Of a stretch of 64,000 bases of DNA, positions 35,092 through 44,342 are shown piece after piece; positions within the stretch are counted from its first letter, which is position 1; each line of letters starts with the position of its first letter. The translations under genes were made by a program, and so were the position numbers. The notes below the pieces were generated by a model that was not told the DNA's origin, made no database searches, and worked only from the letters and a program-made list of their open reading frames with translations. The DNA comes from Granulosicoccus antarcticus IMCC3135 (GTDB lineage: Bacteria; Pseudomonadota; Gammaproteobacteria; Granulosicoccales; Granulosicoccaceae): positions 4,708,501 to 4,772,500 of the forward strand of contig NZ_CP018632.1 of assembly GCF_002215215.1 (NCBI RefSeq). Direction: 5' to 3'.

Positions 35092-36492
35092 CTACCAGCT
35101 GTTATCGGCGTGCTGCATTATCTGCTCACGCCAACGACTTGCGTAATCAATTAACAGCCTGCGCCTGTCAACAGTGGATTCGACCAGAATATTGCTGCTT
35201 TCACCCACCGGTCTGGCAATGAGCATCGCAGCACCCGCACTAGTGCCTGTCATGGACGTGCTAAGCGTCACAGCCCTGCCAGAAGCTGCAGCCAGCATTT
35301 GCGCAAACACACTATTATGGGCCATGGGGCCCTCTACGTGAGTCATGCCCTGAGCACCGATCAAGTTCAGACACTGCTCACTCATCAACGCCAGATACAA
35401 GCCGACCGCACAAACGCGCTCAGCATCACTCAGCAAGGCATGATGACCCAACCAGCACCCCCTGTGTTGCGGATAAGGCCCGGTCCCTTCGACGTGAGAT
35501 GGCATGACAAACACGCCTTTTTGCATGAGCTGAACAATGAGCCCGTCTACATCCTTGTCATTCAGCGACTTGGTGTTGCATGACTTCAACAACTCATCAT
35601 GTTCACGCCCTCCCATAAATCGAGCGGAAGGCACAGCAGCGCCCTTTGCATTGACGTTCAATAGTGAATCACGATGCTCATTCAGCACAACCTCATGTCC
35701 ACCTATCGCCATGGCGATGACCCAAGTGCCCGTGGACAGCACTGAAAACGGATTTTCCCCCTCACCAAGATACGGCACCAGTGACGCATTGGAATCGTGA
35801 ATACCCACATGGACAGGCAGGTGCATTGGCAAACCCGTACGTTTTGATATAGCGTCATGAAGCGGCGCGGCGAAATGCCCTGAATTGGCAACAGGCGGCA
35901 TACGAGCCTGCCAGTCGGTGCGTGCCAACAAGGATGAAACAACGCGCTTGGTCGGTCTGTAGAGATCCGTATGACAGCCCAGGGAAGTTGCATCGTTAAG
36001 CCTGGCACCGCTTAACCAGTGAACCCAATACTGTGGCCAGGTGAGTATGGTACTCACCGTATCGAATGCCTCAGGGAACCTTTGTTGCTGCCAATACAGC
36101 TGGGCGCCCAGATTCAGCCCACCGGGCAAGGCCGGTGAACCGGTTTCAGCAAACGCGGGACGTATCCGTTCATATTCATCACGCAACTGGTCCACGCCGC
36201 TAAATTCATAGTCCATGACCGGCAGAGCCAGCTCACCCTTCGAATCTATCAATGCACCCGTTGCACCATGGGTCGCTACCATCAACGCATCCACATCCCC
36301 ACTGCTGGCCAGCTTGGCCAGGCTGTCAACCAGAAAAGCTTCGATATGCGCATGGTCAATATGCGGATAGGGTCCGCTATCAACGACTCTGGCAGGTGTG
36401 GTGAACACATGCAATTCCCGACTGCTATCGGTATCAACCAGAGCCACTTTGGAGTTGCTCTTACCCAGATCTATAACCGCTACCCTGGCCAT
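35092..36492 (-). CDS. rhaK: FGGY-family sugar kinase, probable L-rhamnulose kinase
   Basis: A 466-residue kinase of the ASKHA fold. The N-terminal phosphate-1 region is AVIDLGKSNSKVALVD. ATHGATGALID and TWPQYWVHWLSGA lie in the first domain, and the second domain has SVLSTGTWVIAM and the adenosine-binding GTSAGAAMLIA. It phosphorylates a keto-sugar; its position after rhaQ and opposite rhaDI indicates L-rhamnulose. It starts three bases after the rhaQ stop and is followed by the disrupted lactonase gene. Sequence alone would only say FGGY kinase; the sugar is from context. Confidence 0.83.
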   Translation of the reverse strand: MARVAVIDLGKSNSKVALVDTDSSRELHVFTTPARVVDSGPYPHIDHAHIEAFLVDSLAKLASSGDVDALMVATHGATGALIDSKGELALPVMDYEFSGVDQLRDEYERIRPAFAETGSPALPGGLNLGAQLYWQQQRFPEAFDTVSTILTWPQYWVHWLSGARLNDATSLGCHTDLYRPTKRVVSSLLARTDWQARMPPVANSGHFAAPLHDAISKRTGLPMHLPVHVGIHDSNASLVPYLGEGENPFSVLSTGTWVIAMAIGGHEVVLNEHRDSLLNVNAKGAAVPSARFMGGREHDELLKSCNTKSLNDKDVDGLIVQLMQKGVFVMPSHVEGTGPYPQHRGCWLGHHALLSDAERVCAVGLYLALMSEQCLNLIGAQGMTHVEGPMAHNSVFAQMLAAASGRAVTLSTSMTGTSAGAAMLIARPVGESSNILVESTVDRRRLLIDYASRWREQIMQHADNSW

Positions 36493-36495
36493 GAT

Positions 36496-37515
36496 CTAGT
36501 GAGCCCCGGCGCGCCGCAGACGATTGCTCGTTCGGCGCAGGATAATGGGCAGTGCAATAACACCGATGAGCAGCAAACCGACAAAAATCGACATGACGAT
36601 GCCCGGCACATTGAGCAATCCCAGGCCGAAGGTAACCATTCCCATAACCAACGCTGCAATGAAAACGCCCAGTATGCTGCCGGAGCCACCCAGGATACTG
36701 ACACCCCCCAACACAACCATGGTGACAATCTCAAGCTCCCAACCCACGGCAATGGAAGGCCGTGTAGAGCCCAGTCGCGAGGTCAGACAGACCGCTGCAA
36801 TACCTGCCATCAACCCGGTCAGCAAGAACAGAATGAACTTCACGCGCGGGACACGAATTCCTGAAAACAGAGCGGCCGTCGGATTGTTTCCGATAGCCAC
36901 TGTTGCGCGGCCAAAGGAGGTTCGATGCAACAACACATAAAATACAATAGCTGCGAGCAGAAACAACACCATCTCGAAGGTGATAACCCACCAGACATAA
37001 CCTTGACCAAAAAAGGTGAAAGACTCCGGATAGCCAGAATAGGACTTGTCTCCCAGCACGATAAAAGCCAAGCCTCTGAACAAGGACAGGGTTCCGATCG
37101 TAATCACGATGGAAGGCAGACCCAGAACCGCAACCAGAAACCCGTTGAACGCACCACACAGGACACCGACACCAATGCCGACGGCGACCAGAGTTGGTGT
37201 ATCAGCACCCATTTGAACGGCAAACCCCATGGCCGTCGAGGACAAGGCAATGATCGAAGCTACCGACAAATCGATCTCACCGGCGATGATCAGCATGGCC
37301 ATGGCAAAGGCGATCATCGCTTTTTCGGTAAAGTTGAAGGTAGCATCCGACAGATTCCACGGATCCAGAAAGTACGGGGATGCTTGCGTATTGAGAAAGA
37401 AAATCAATATGCCTACAGCCAGTAACAAGGTCTCCCAGCTGGAGAAGATTCTACGCAGTGCACTGCTACCGCGATCTGGCATGGAATACTGCGACTTTAC
37501 CGTTGCCTCTTTCAT
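36496..37515 (-). CDS. rhaQ: Sugar ABC transporter permease, RhaQ-like
   Basis: A 339-residue inner-membrane protein of the RbsC/XylH type with about 8-10 hydrophobic spans. The family motifs are MLIIAGEIDLSVASIIALSS, LPSIVITIGTLSLFRGLAF and ELEIVTMVVLGGVSILGGSGSILG. It overlaps rhaP by four bases (ATGA) and pairs with it in the membrane. The carboxyl end is basic and cytoplasmic. Sugar identity rests on the rhaDI/rhaK context. Confidence 0.87.
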   Translation of the reverse strand: MKEATVKSQYSMPDRGSSALRRIFSSWETLLLAVGILIFFLNTQASPYFLDPWNLSDATFNFTEKAMIAFAMAMLIIAGEIDLSVASIIALSSTAMGFAVQMGADTPTLVAVGIGVGVLCGAFNGFLVAVLGLPSIVITIGTLSLFRGLAFIVLGDKSYSGYPESFTFFGQGYVWWVITFEMVLFLLAAIVFYVLLHRTSFGRATVAIGNNPTAALFSGIRVPRVKFILFLLTGLMAGIAAVCLTSRLGSTRPSIAVGWELEIVTMVVLGGVSILGGSGSILGVFIAALVMGMVTFGLGLLNVPGIVMSIFVGLLLIGVIALPIILRRTSNRLRRAGAH

Positions 37516-38489
37516 GCTTTCTGCGCCGATTTAAGTATGATTCGACCCGGCTTGCGTTCTGCACGGGCGTTGAAGATGATGGCCACGATAATGGCCGAGC
37601 CGGAGATAGCCATCTGCCAGAACGGAGAGATGTCGATCACAGGCAAGGCATTCTTGATAACCCCCAGAAACAGAGCACCCAGCACCGCACCCAGTACCGT
37701 TCCCATTCCGCCTGAGATGGATATGCCACCGATCACACACGCTGCCACGATATCCAGCTCAAAGCCTCCGGCGATATCCACATAGGCAACCGCGTAGCGT
37801 GAAACCCACAAATAGCCTGCCAGGCCGGAAACAGCCCCGGAAATGACAAAGGCCATAAAGCGTGTCTTACCCACATCTATACCCGTGTAGACCGCTGCAT
37901 TCGGGTTACCTCCCACCGCGTAAAAGGCTCGACCCAGAGCAGTGCGTCGCATGAGGAGCGCCACGATGGCAATGATGGCAATGGCAAACCAGGACAACAT
38001 CGGTAATCCCAGCACAACCGTGCGCGGCAAATCCTTGAACGCTGCGCTCATTTCATGGGCGTTGACCCACTGCCCTTGCGAGACCAGAAAAATCATGCCC
38101 CTGAAAATGGTGAGAGTACCCAGGGTCACCACAATAGGCGGTATGTCCAGCTTCCAGACCAGCAATCCATTGAGGCTGCCCAGAAGCGCACCCACCATGA
38201 CCGACATCAGCAGCAGCACCGGCATCGGTATACCAGGCAGCGCCGAGTTGAGCATTGCACACAACATACCCACCAAAGCCAGGTTGGATGCCATGGACAG
38301 ATCGATGCACCGCGTCAGAATGACAATCATCTGCCCTAATGCCAGAATGATCAATATCGAGGTGTCGTTGAAAACTGACAACAACATCGCTGGTCGTATG
38401 AAGGCTGGGAAGCGAAGATAGACAAGCCCGATGATCAGTATCAACGCACCGGCCAGAATCAGATCACGAGATATGCGTAAAGACTTCAT
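37512..38489 (-). CDS. rhaP: Sugar ABC transporter permease, RhaP-like
   Basis: A 325-residue RbsC-type permease with motifs LALGQMIVILTRCIDLSMAS, IPPIVVTLGTLTIFRGMIF and ELDIVAACVIGGISISGGMGT. It overlaps the ATPase gene upstream and rhaQ downstream by four bases each, so the three are translationally coupled. Two non-identical permeases are the rule in rhizobial-type rhamnose importers. Confidence 0.87.
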   Translation of the reverse strand: MKSLRISRDLILAGALILIIGLVYLRFPAFIRPAMLLSVFNDTSILIILALGQMIVILTRCIDLSMASNLALVGMLCAMLNSALPGIPMPVLLLMSVMVGALLGSLNGLLVWKLDIPPIVVTLGTLTIFRGMIFLVSQGQWVNAHEMSAAFKDLPRTVVLGLPMLSWFAIAIIAIVALLMRRTALGRAFYAVGGNPNAAVYTGIDVGKTRFMAFVISGAVSGLAGYLWVSRYAVAYVDIAGGFELDIVAACVIGGISISGGMGTVLGAVLGALFLGVIKNALPVIDISPFWQMAISGSAIIVAIIFNARAERKPGRIILKSAQKA

Positions 38490-40011
38490 GCTGCCTCCTC
38501 TTCTATACCCGCCGCCGCACGTACCAGTGCTTCCGGCGTTGCCTGTTCACGATCAAACTCAGCCACTCGCCGGCCCTCGCGCATCACGATGATTCTGTCG
38601 GACATCCCCATGACCTCGGGTATTTCCGAGGACACCATGATGACCGCCAGCCCCCTGGCGGCCAGCTCACGCATAAAGCTGTGTACAGCGGCCTTTGAAC
38701 CGATGTCGATACCTTTTGTCGGCTCATCCAGAATGATGACCTTGGGCTGGGTCGCCAGCCACTTGGCGATAACCACTTTCTGCTGATTACCACCGGACAA
38801 CTGGCCGACCGGTTGATCCAGTGCCGCCGCCTTGAGCTCCAGACGCTGAGTGTACTCACGCGCCAACTCATACTCTCTGGCGACTCGGACAAAGCCGCGT
38901 TTTGCAGTACTTTTCAATGACGGCAACGCGACGTTCTGCACAATGGGCAGTCCGGTGAAAGCACCTTGCCCGCCTCTATCTTCAGGTACGTAGACGACAC
39001 CTTCTCGAATGGCATCCGCCGGGCTCTGCAATTTCACGGTACGCCCATCCAGAGTAAGCGTGCCTTCACTGATACGCGTTGTGCCAAACAAGGCCTGCAT
39101 GCACTCACTGCGACCCGCCCCCACCAGACCGTAGAACCCTAAAATTTCTCCTCGGCGTAATGAAAAACTGATGTCAGCAAATTCGGTGGGGTGAGTAAAC
39201 CCTTCAACCTGCATGACCTGCTCACCCAGCTCACTGATTCGTGGTGGGAAAACGCTCTCCACGGATCGACCGACCATCATCTCGACCAGCTCGCTGGGGT
39301 GGGTATCGCAAATTTTACCCTCGCCCGCCATCGAACCATCACGAAATACAGTGTATCGATCAGCAATCCGGAAAATTTCATCGAACTTGTGACTGATGAA
39401 CAGAATGGCCTTGCCATCGGCTTTCAACAGATCTACCAGAACGTAAAGCTCTTCAATTTCCTTGTGCGACAAAGCCGCCGTTGGCTCATCCATGATCACG
39501 ACTCGCGCATCGACGGATAACGCACGTGCAATCGCGACCTGGTGTTTGCTTGCGATACCCAGTTCTCGCAAGGTGGTTTGCGGATCGAGATGGGCCCCGA
39601 CCTTTTCCAGCAGTGCTTGCGCCTGAGCATTTATCTGCTTCCAGTCAACCAGCCCCCAACGGTTGCGAGGTGCATGCCCAATGAATATATTCTCGGCAAC
39701 TGACAGGTCATCAAACAGCACGGTTTCCTGGTGAATAGCGGTAATGCCCGCCTTAGTCGCTGCATGTGGATTCGCCAGCACGCTCGCCTGCCCATCAATG
39801 CGTATGACACCGCCATCAGGCTGATAGATGCCCGTGAGTATTTTGACCACGGTTGATTTGCCCGCCCCGTTCTCACCAACGAGTGCCGTGACTTCTCCCG
39901 CATGCAGATTCAACGACACCTCAGAGAGTGCTTTGACTCCGGGAAACAGTTTCACGATTCCATCGAGGGATAGAACTGGCGGGGGGGCGTACTTGTAGAT
40001 TCCGAATTCAA
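38486..40011 (-). CDS. rhaT: Sugar ABC transporter ATPase, RhaT-like; N-terminus broken at a C7 tract
   Basis: A double-ABC ATPase of the RbsA/XylG/MglA type. The first domain has Walker A GENGAGKST and Walker B VVIMDEPTAALS; its usual LSGG signature region is poorly conserved. The second has signature LSGGNQQK and Walker B VIILDEPTKGID with a degenerate Walker A, as usual. The only start in the main frame is GTG at 39955, directly before KLFPGVKAL, which cuts off the first beta strand. Upstream in the same frame lies PVLSLDGIV, the expected N-terminal strand, but no start codon. In another frame TTG at 40011 reads NSESTST and then enters a run of seven G (39981-39987, plus strand). Eight bases there would fuse both parts. 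This is a sequencing slip, a frameshift or a phase-variable tract. Confidence 0.8.
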
Positions 40012-40138
40012 TTCGTGACTCTCGACAGTTATGGGTAAGGAGTATCAGAAACTATCTGATATAAAAGGATCCAGGCAGTGCTGCCAAAGACATGCACAGC
40101 ACTACCCGTCCGTTCAAACTGCAGCGATGCAGACCGTC

Positions 40139-41134
40139 TTAGAAGATATCCTTGAAATCATTGACGTTAGAGGCGTCATACACGAACGGATCCGCCATGG
40201 CGCCTGCACGATCATCATCCAGCGTCACGTTACCCAAGCGACCCATACCAATTTCGCTACCCGCCTCGGCCACCGCTTCACCCTTGACCAGGTTGTAGGC
40301 GATCATGGTTGCCGCATAACCCAGATCAATCGGATTCCAGATAGCAAAGGACTTGCTGGCACCGGATTCGACATGTGCGGCCATTTCCGAAGGCAGGCCC
40401 AGGCCCGTGACATTGACCTCGCCAGCCTTGCCAGCATCAGAAACTGCCTGTGCTGCAGCAACAATGCCTACCGATGTCGGTGAAATAATGGCTTTGAGGT
40501 TCGGATACGAAGACATAAGACCTTGTGCCTCACGATAGCTCTTGTCTGACAGGTCATCTCCGTAAACCGTTGTCACCACATCAATGCCTGGATAGTTATC
40601 CATAACCTTGTTCATCTCGTCTATCCAGACGTTCTGGTTGGTCGAGGTGGCCGTGGCCGAAAGAATGGCCACCTCACCACCTTCGGGTAGATGATCGGCT
40701 GCCAACTTGATGATCATGTTGCCGATCAAGGGACTGGAAGAAGGGTTCAAGTGCATCATGCGACCCTCTGGTGCGACGCCCGAGTCCCAGGACACGACAG
40801 TGATGCCGCGAGCCATGGCCTTTTTCAAGGCAGGTACCACGGCATCCTGATCATTGGCCGAAATGGCGATCGCATCCACCTTCTGGGCGATCAGGGAGTT
40901 GATCACTTCAATCTGACCTTCTGCTGTCGTATCCGTCGGACCGGTATAGATGATCTCGACCCCGCCCATCTCAGCCGCTGCCTCTTCGGCACCCTTGGCA
41001 GCCGCTTCGAAGAAACCGATACCCAGTGCCTTGACGACCAATGCAATGCGCATGTCATCTGCCTGGGCCGGACTGGCGCATATTCCCAGGCTTATAGCGC
41101 CCGCAGCCAGTATTTTGGAAAATGGTGTTTTCAT
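40139..41134 (-). CDS. rhaS: Periplasmic sugar-binding protein, RhaS-like
   Basis: A 331-residue type-I periplasmic binding protein with signal peptide (residues 1-25, ending SPAQA). The pattern is that of RbsB-like proteins: MRIALVVKALGIGFFEAAAKG, DAIAISANDQDAVVPALKKA, GITVVSWDSG and KAIISPTSVGIVAAAQAV. It delivers the sugar, by context L-rhamnose, to the RhaPQ/RhaT transporter. It lies between the DeoR regulator and the ATPase gene, about 130 bp before the latter. Confidence 0.87.
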   Translation of the reverse strand: MKTPFSKILAAGAISLGICASPAQADDMRIALVVKALGIGFFEAAAKGAEEAAAEMGGVEIIYTGPTDTTAEGQIEVINSLIAQKVDAIAISANDQDAVVPALKKAMARGITVVSWDSGVAPEGRMMHLNPSSSPLIGNMIIKLAADHLPEGGEVAILSATATSTNQNVWIDEMNKVMDNYPGIDVVTTVYGDDLSDKSYREAQGLMSSYPNLKAIISPTSVGIVAAAQAVSDAGKAGEVNVTGLGLPSEMAAHVESGASKSFAIWNPIDLGYAATMIAYNLVKGEAVAEAGSEIGMGRLGNVTLDDDRAGAMADPFVYDASNVNDFKDIF

Positions 41135-41228
41135 GTTATTCCTGCCGTGGTTGTCGTTATGGTGTTTTTATGGTTACTACTGGTTTTTCCAGTTACTACT
41201 GTTGAGCCAAATCGCTTCGGCCGTCTAC

Positions 41229-42050
41229 CTATCCAGCGTCCGACAAAGTATCGTCCGCCAGGGAATTTGAGCTACTCTTGAGAGTGGCCACGATCACGCG
41301 AACATCTGCGTTTTCCAGCATATTCACAGTGGCGTCATCGATTCTTTCATCAGTAATCAGGACATCGATGCGCTCAAGGGAACAGATCAGCTGACTGGAG
41401 CGACGTTTGAATTTGCTGGCATCGGCCAGAACCACCAGCTCATCCGTCTGAGCCATCAACTTCAGCTCACTCTGTATCACCAAAGGATCCGACTCCATCA
41501 GCCCCATCCTGCCGACGCTATGCACACCCATGAACATCCGGTGCGCATAAAAATTCTTGGTCACATCATTTTCGAACGGACTGAGAATGATGTTCTGCTC
41601 ACGATAAATAGTGCCCCCTGGCATCGTTATCTGATTTTTGGAGTTATGCAGCAGGTGCTCGGCAATGGGGAATGAGTTGGTACAGATCTGTAACCGCCTG
41701 CTGGTCAACAGGTGCACCATCTGAAAGGTACTTGTTCCCCCACTGATGATCAGAGCTTCCCCATCAACACACAACGCGGCTGCCTCACGGGCGATGGCGC
41801 GTTTCTCTACAACATTGATTGATTGGTTGACACTGAATGGTCGACCTGCCAGTCCTGTCTGAGCCGGAGGTAATAGTGCTTCTGCTCCGCCTCGAACCCG
41901 CTTGAGCTTCTTTTCCAGATGCAATGACGCGATATCACGCCTTATGGTCGCCTCGGATGAATCCGTCAGTTCGACCAACTCTGCCACTGTGGCAACCGGC
42001 CTTTCTTGTATGACAGACAAAATGATCTTCTGTCGCTCTCGTTCATGCAT
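41229..42050 (-). CDS. rhaR: DeoR-family repressor of the rhamnose genes
   Basis: A 273-residue regulator. The N-terminal HTH is the DeoR type (ERQKIILSVIQERPVATVAE and SSEATIRRDIASLHLEKKL). The sugar-phosphate-binding domain has ALIISGGTSTFQMVHLL and ELVVLADASKFKRRSSQLICSLERIDVLITD. In rhizobial rha loci the first gene of the rhaRSTPQUK transcript is a DeoR repressor, the same place as here. It is divergent from rhaDI, and repeats in the intervening region are candidate operators. A phosphorylated rhamnose intermediate is the probable inducer. Confidence 0.87.
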   Translation of the reverse strand: MHERERQKIILSVIQERPVATVAELVELTDSSEATIRRDIASLHLEKKLKRVRGGAEALLPPAQTGLAGRPFSVNQSINVVEKRAIAREAAALCVDGEALIISGGTSTFQMVHLLTSRRLQICTNSFPIAEHLLHNSKNQITMPGGTIYREQNIILSPFENDVTKNFYAHRMFMGVHSVGRMGLMESDPLVIQSELKLMAQTDELVVLADASKFKRRSSQLICSLERIDVLITDERIDDATVNMLENADVRVIVATLKSSSNSLADDTLSDAG

Positions 42051-42100
42051 ATATTTGCTCCTGAATCACAACACATGATACCTACGAGCTCATAAGTGTC

Positions 42101-42180
42101 AATCATTTTCAATCACAACCGATCATATTTTCATTAATTCGATCATTTTTACCAATTCTTGATTGACTAAGATCGTTTTT
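42101..42180. promoter_or_regulatory. Direct-repeat operator candidate between rhaR and rhaDI
   Basis: Four similar decamers lie on the plus strand: AATCATTTTC (42101), GATCATATTT (42121), GATCATTTTT (42141) and GATCGTTTTT (42171). Spacings are 20, 20 and 30 bp, so the repeats fall on one face of the helix. DeoR-type repressors often bind such repeats. Both divergent promoters must lie in 42051-42221. Confidence 0.5.
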
Positions 42181-42221
42181 GACGACATTATTCTCATTCG
42201 TCAAATTCAGGAATCGTTCTC

Positions 42222-44324
42222 ATGAGCAGTCGTCACACATCTGGTTTATTGCAAAGTCAATGGAACGAGCCACATGCAGCCACTATGGATGAGCCCGGCA
42301 GATTGCTGTATCGCTCTAACTTGTTGGGCGCAGACAAACGCATCACCAACTACGGGGGTGGCAACACCTCAGCCAAGGTCATGACCGCAGACCCCTTGTC
42401 AGGCGATGAGGTTGAAGTGTTATGGGTCAAGGGCTCTGGTGGCGATGTAGGCACGATGGCTCTGGATGGCTTTGCCACGCTGTATCAAAGCAAACTGAAT
42501 GCGTTGAAGGATTTGTATCGTGGCGAAGCACATGAGGACGAGATGGTCGCCTACCTGCCTCATTGCACATTCAATCTCAATACGCGCGCAGCTTCCATTG
42601 ACACGCCTCTGCACGCCTATGTTCCCAAAACTCATGTCGATCATATGCACCCCGATGCCATTATTGCCATCGCCGCTGCAGCTGACAGCCAAAAGTTGAC
42701 TCAGTCTATCTTCGGCGACGACATTGGCTGGTTGCCGTGGAAACGCCCAGGCTACGAATTGGGCTTGTGGCTCGAGAAGTTCTGCCTGGAAAACCCCAAG
42801 GCTCGTGGTGTCATTCTGGGCAGCCATGGTCTGTTTACCTGGGCTGATTCGGCTGCGGAATGCTATGCGGTGACGCTTGATATAATCAACAAGGCCATCG
42901 TCTGGCTAGATGAACAGACTGCAGACAGCGCAGCATTTGGTGGCTCTGAGTGTCAGGTGCTCTCTGCCGAAGAACGTCAGTCTGTTGCCTCGAAACTCAT
43001 GCCCGAAATTCGTGGACTCATCAGCACAGATGAATACAAGATTGGCCATTTTGACGACAGCGATACCGTGCTTGAATTTGTCTGCTCCAAACAGCTGACA
43101 TCCCTGGCGGCACTGGGTACAAGTTGCCCGGATCACTTTCTTCGAACCAAGATACGGCCATTGATTGTCGGCTTTGATGCTCATAAACCTGACATCGAGA
43201 ACACAAAGGAACAACTACCGCAGGCGATTGAAAGCTATCGTCAGGAATACGCTGCCTACTATGACCGATGCAAACACGCTGATAGCCCTGCCATGCGAGA
43301 TCCAAATGCGGTGGTCTACCTGATACCCGGTGTCGGCATGATCACCTTCGCAAAAGACAAAGCGACTGCAAGAATATCCGGTGAGTTCTATACCAACGCC
43401 ATCAACGTCATGCGAGGCTCTTCTGCCGTTTCCACCTACCAGGGATTGCCCGAGCAGGAAGCCTTTGACATTGAGTACTGGTTGTTGGAAGAGGCCAAAT
43501 TACAGCGTATGCCCAAGCCCAAGAGCCTGGCTGGACGCATTGCTCTGGTGACCGGAGGGGCCGGTGGTATCGGTTCAGCCACAGCGGAAAGATTCCTGAG
43601 GGAAGGCGCCTGTGTCGTCCTGGCAGATATCGACAAGGAGCTGCTTGAGCAGAGTTGTGCACACCTGTCAGAGCGATATGGCTCAGATGTTGTGCGCCAG
43701 GTGCTGATGGATGTGACCAGTGAGACGCAGGTAGCCGATGCATTTTCTAAAACCGCGAATCAATACGGTGGTATTGACATACTCGTCTCCAATGCCGGCA
43801 TCGCCACCTCGGCAGCTGTCGAGGACACCAGCCTGGCATTGTGGAACAAAAATATGGATGTCCTGTCGACCGGCTACTTTCTGGTCTCCCGGGAGAGTTT
43901 TCGTCTGATGCGCCGCCAGAACATGGGCGGTGCCGTTGTCTTTATCGCCTCCAAGAATGCACTGGCAGCCTCCCCGGGTGCTTCAGCCTATTGCACAGCC
44001 AAGGCTGCAGAAGTACACCTTGCTCGCTGTCTTGCCCTGGAAGGTGCAGGCGCAGGCATCCGTGTCAACGTAGTCAACCCTGATGCCGTCCTGCAAGGCT
44101 CCAAGATCTGGTCTGGCGACTGGCTGAAGCAACGTGCCGATGCCTACGGCAAAGACAGTTCGGACCTACAAGCTCATTACCGTGAACGTTCATTGCTCAA
44201 ACGCGATGTTCTGCCCGAAGATATCGCCGAAGCCAGCTATTTTCTCGCCAGCGATGCATCGCTGAAATCCACCGGCAATATCATCAATGTCGATGCCGGC
44301 AACGTGCAGTCTTTCACTCGATAA
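42222..44324 (+). CDS. rhaD: Bifunctional rhamnulose-1-phosphate aldolase / short-chain dehydrogenase
   Basis: A 700-residue cytoplasmic fusion. Residues about 20-420 are a class II aldolase domain (ITNYGGGNTSAKV; zinc-site region THVDHMHPDAI; ARGVILGSHGLFTW). Residues about 430-700 are an SDR: NAD-binding TGGAGGIGS, NAG in LVSNAGIA, and active-site Ser-Tyr-Lys with SAYCTAKAAEVH. The aldolase splits L-rhamnulose-1-phosphate into dihydroxyacetone phosphate and L-lactaldehyde; the SDR half is thought to oxidise or reduce the lactaldehyde. The same fusion is known from rhizobia and Bacillus. It starts the plus-strand rhaDI transcript. Confidence 0.92.
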   Translation: MSSRHTSGLLQSQWNEPHAATMDEPGRLLYRSNLLGADKRITNYGGGNTSAKVMTADPLSGDEVEVLWVKGSGGDVGTMALDGFATLYQSKLNALKDLYRGEAHEDEMVAYLPHCTFNLNTRAASIDTPLHAYVPKTHVDHMHPDAIIAIAAAADSQKLTQSIFGDDIGWLPWKRPGYELGLWLEKFCLENPKARGVILGSHGLFTWADSAAECYAVTLDIINKAIVWLDEQTADSAAFGGSECQVLSAEERQSVASKLMPEIRGLISTDEYKIGHFDDSDTVLEFVCSKQLTSLAALGTSCPDHFLRTKIRPLIVGFDAHKPDIENTKEQLPQAIESYRQEYAAYYDRCKHADSPAMRDPNAVVYLIPGVGMITFAKDKATARISGEFYTNAINVMRGSSAVSTYQGLPEQEAFDIEYWLLEEAKLQRMPKPKSLAGRIALVTGGAGGIGSATAERFLREGACVVLADIDKELLEQSCAHLSERYGSDVVRQVLMDVTSETQVADAFSKTANQYGGIDILVSNAGIATSAAVEDTSLALWNKNMDVLSTGYFLVSRESFRLMRRQNMGGAVVFIASKNALAASPGASAYCTAKAAEVHLARCLALEGAGAGIRVNVVNPDAVLQGSKIWSGDWLKQRADAYGKDSSDLQAHYRERSLLKRDVLPEDIAEASYFLASDASLKSTGNIINVDAGNVQSFTR

Positions 44325-44342
44325 CGGCGGAGCATCAAGAAT

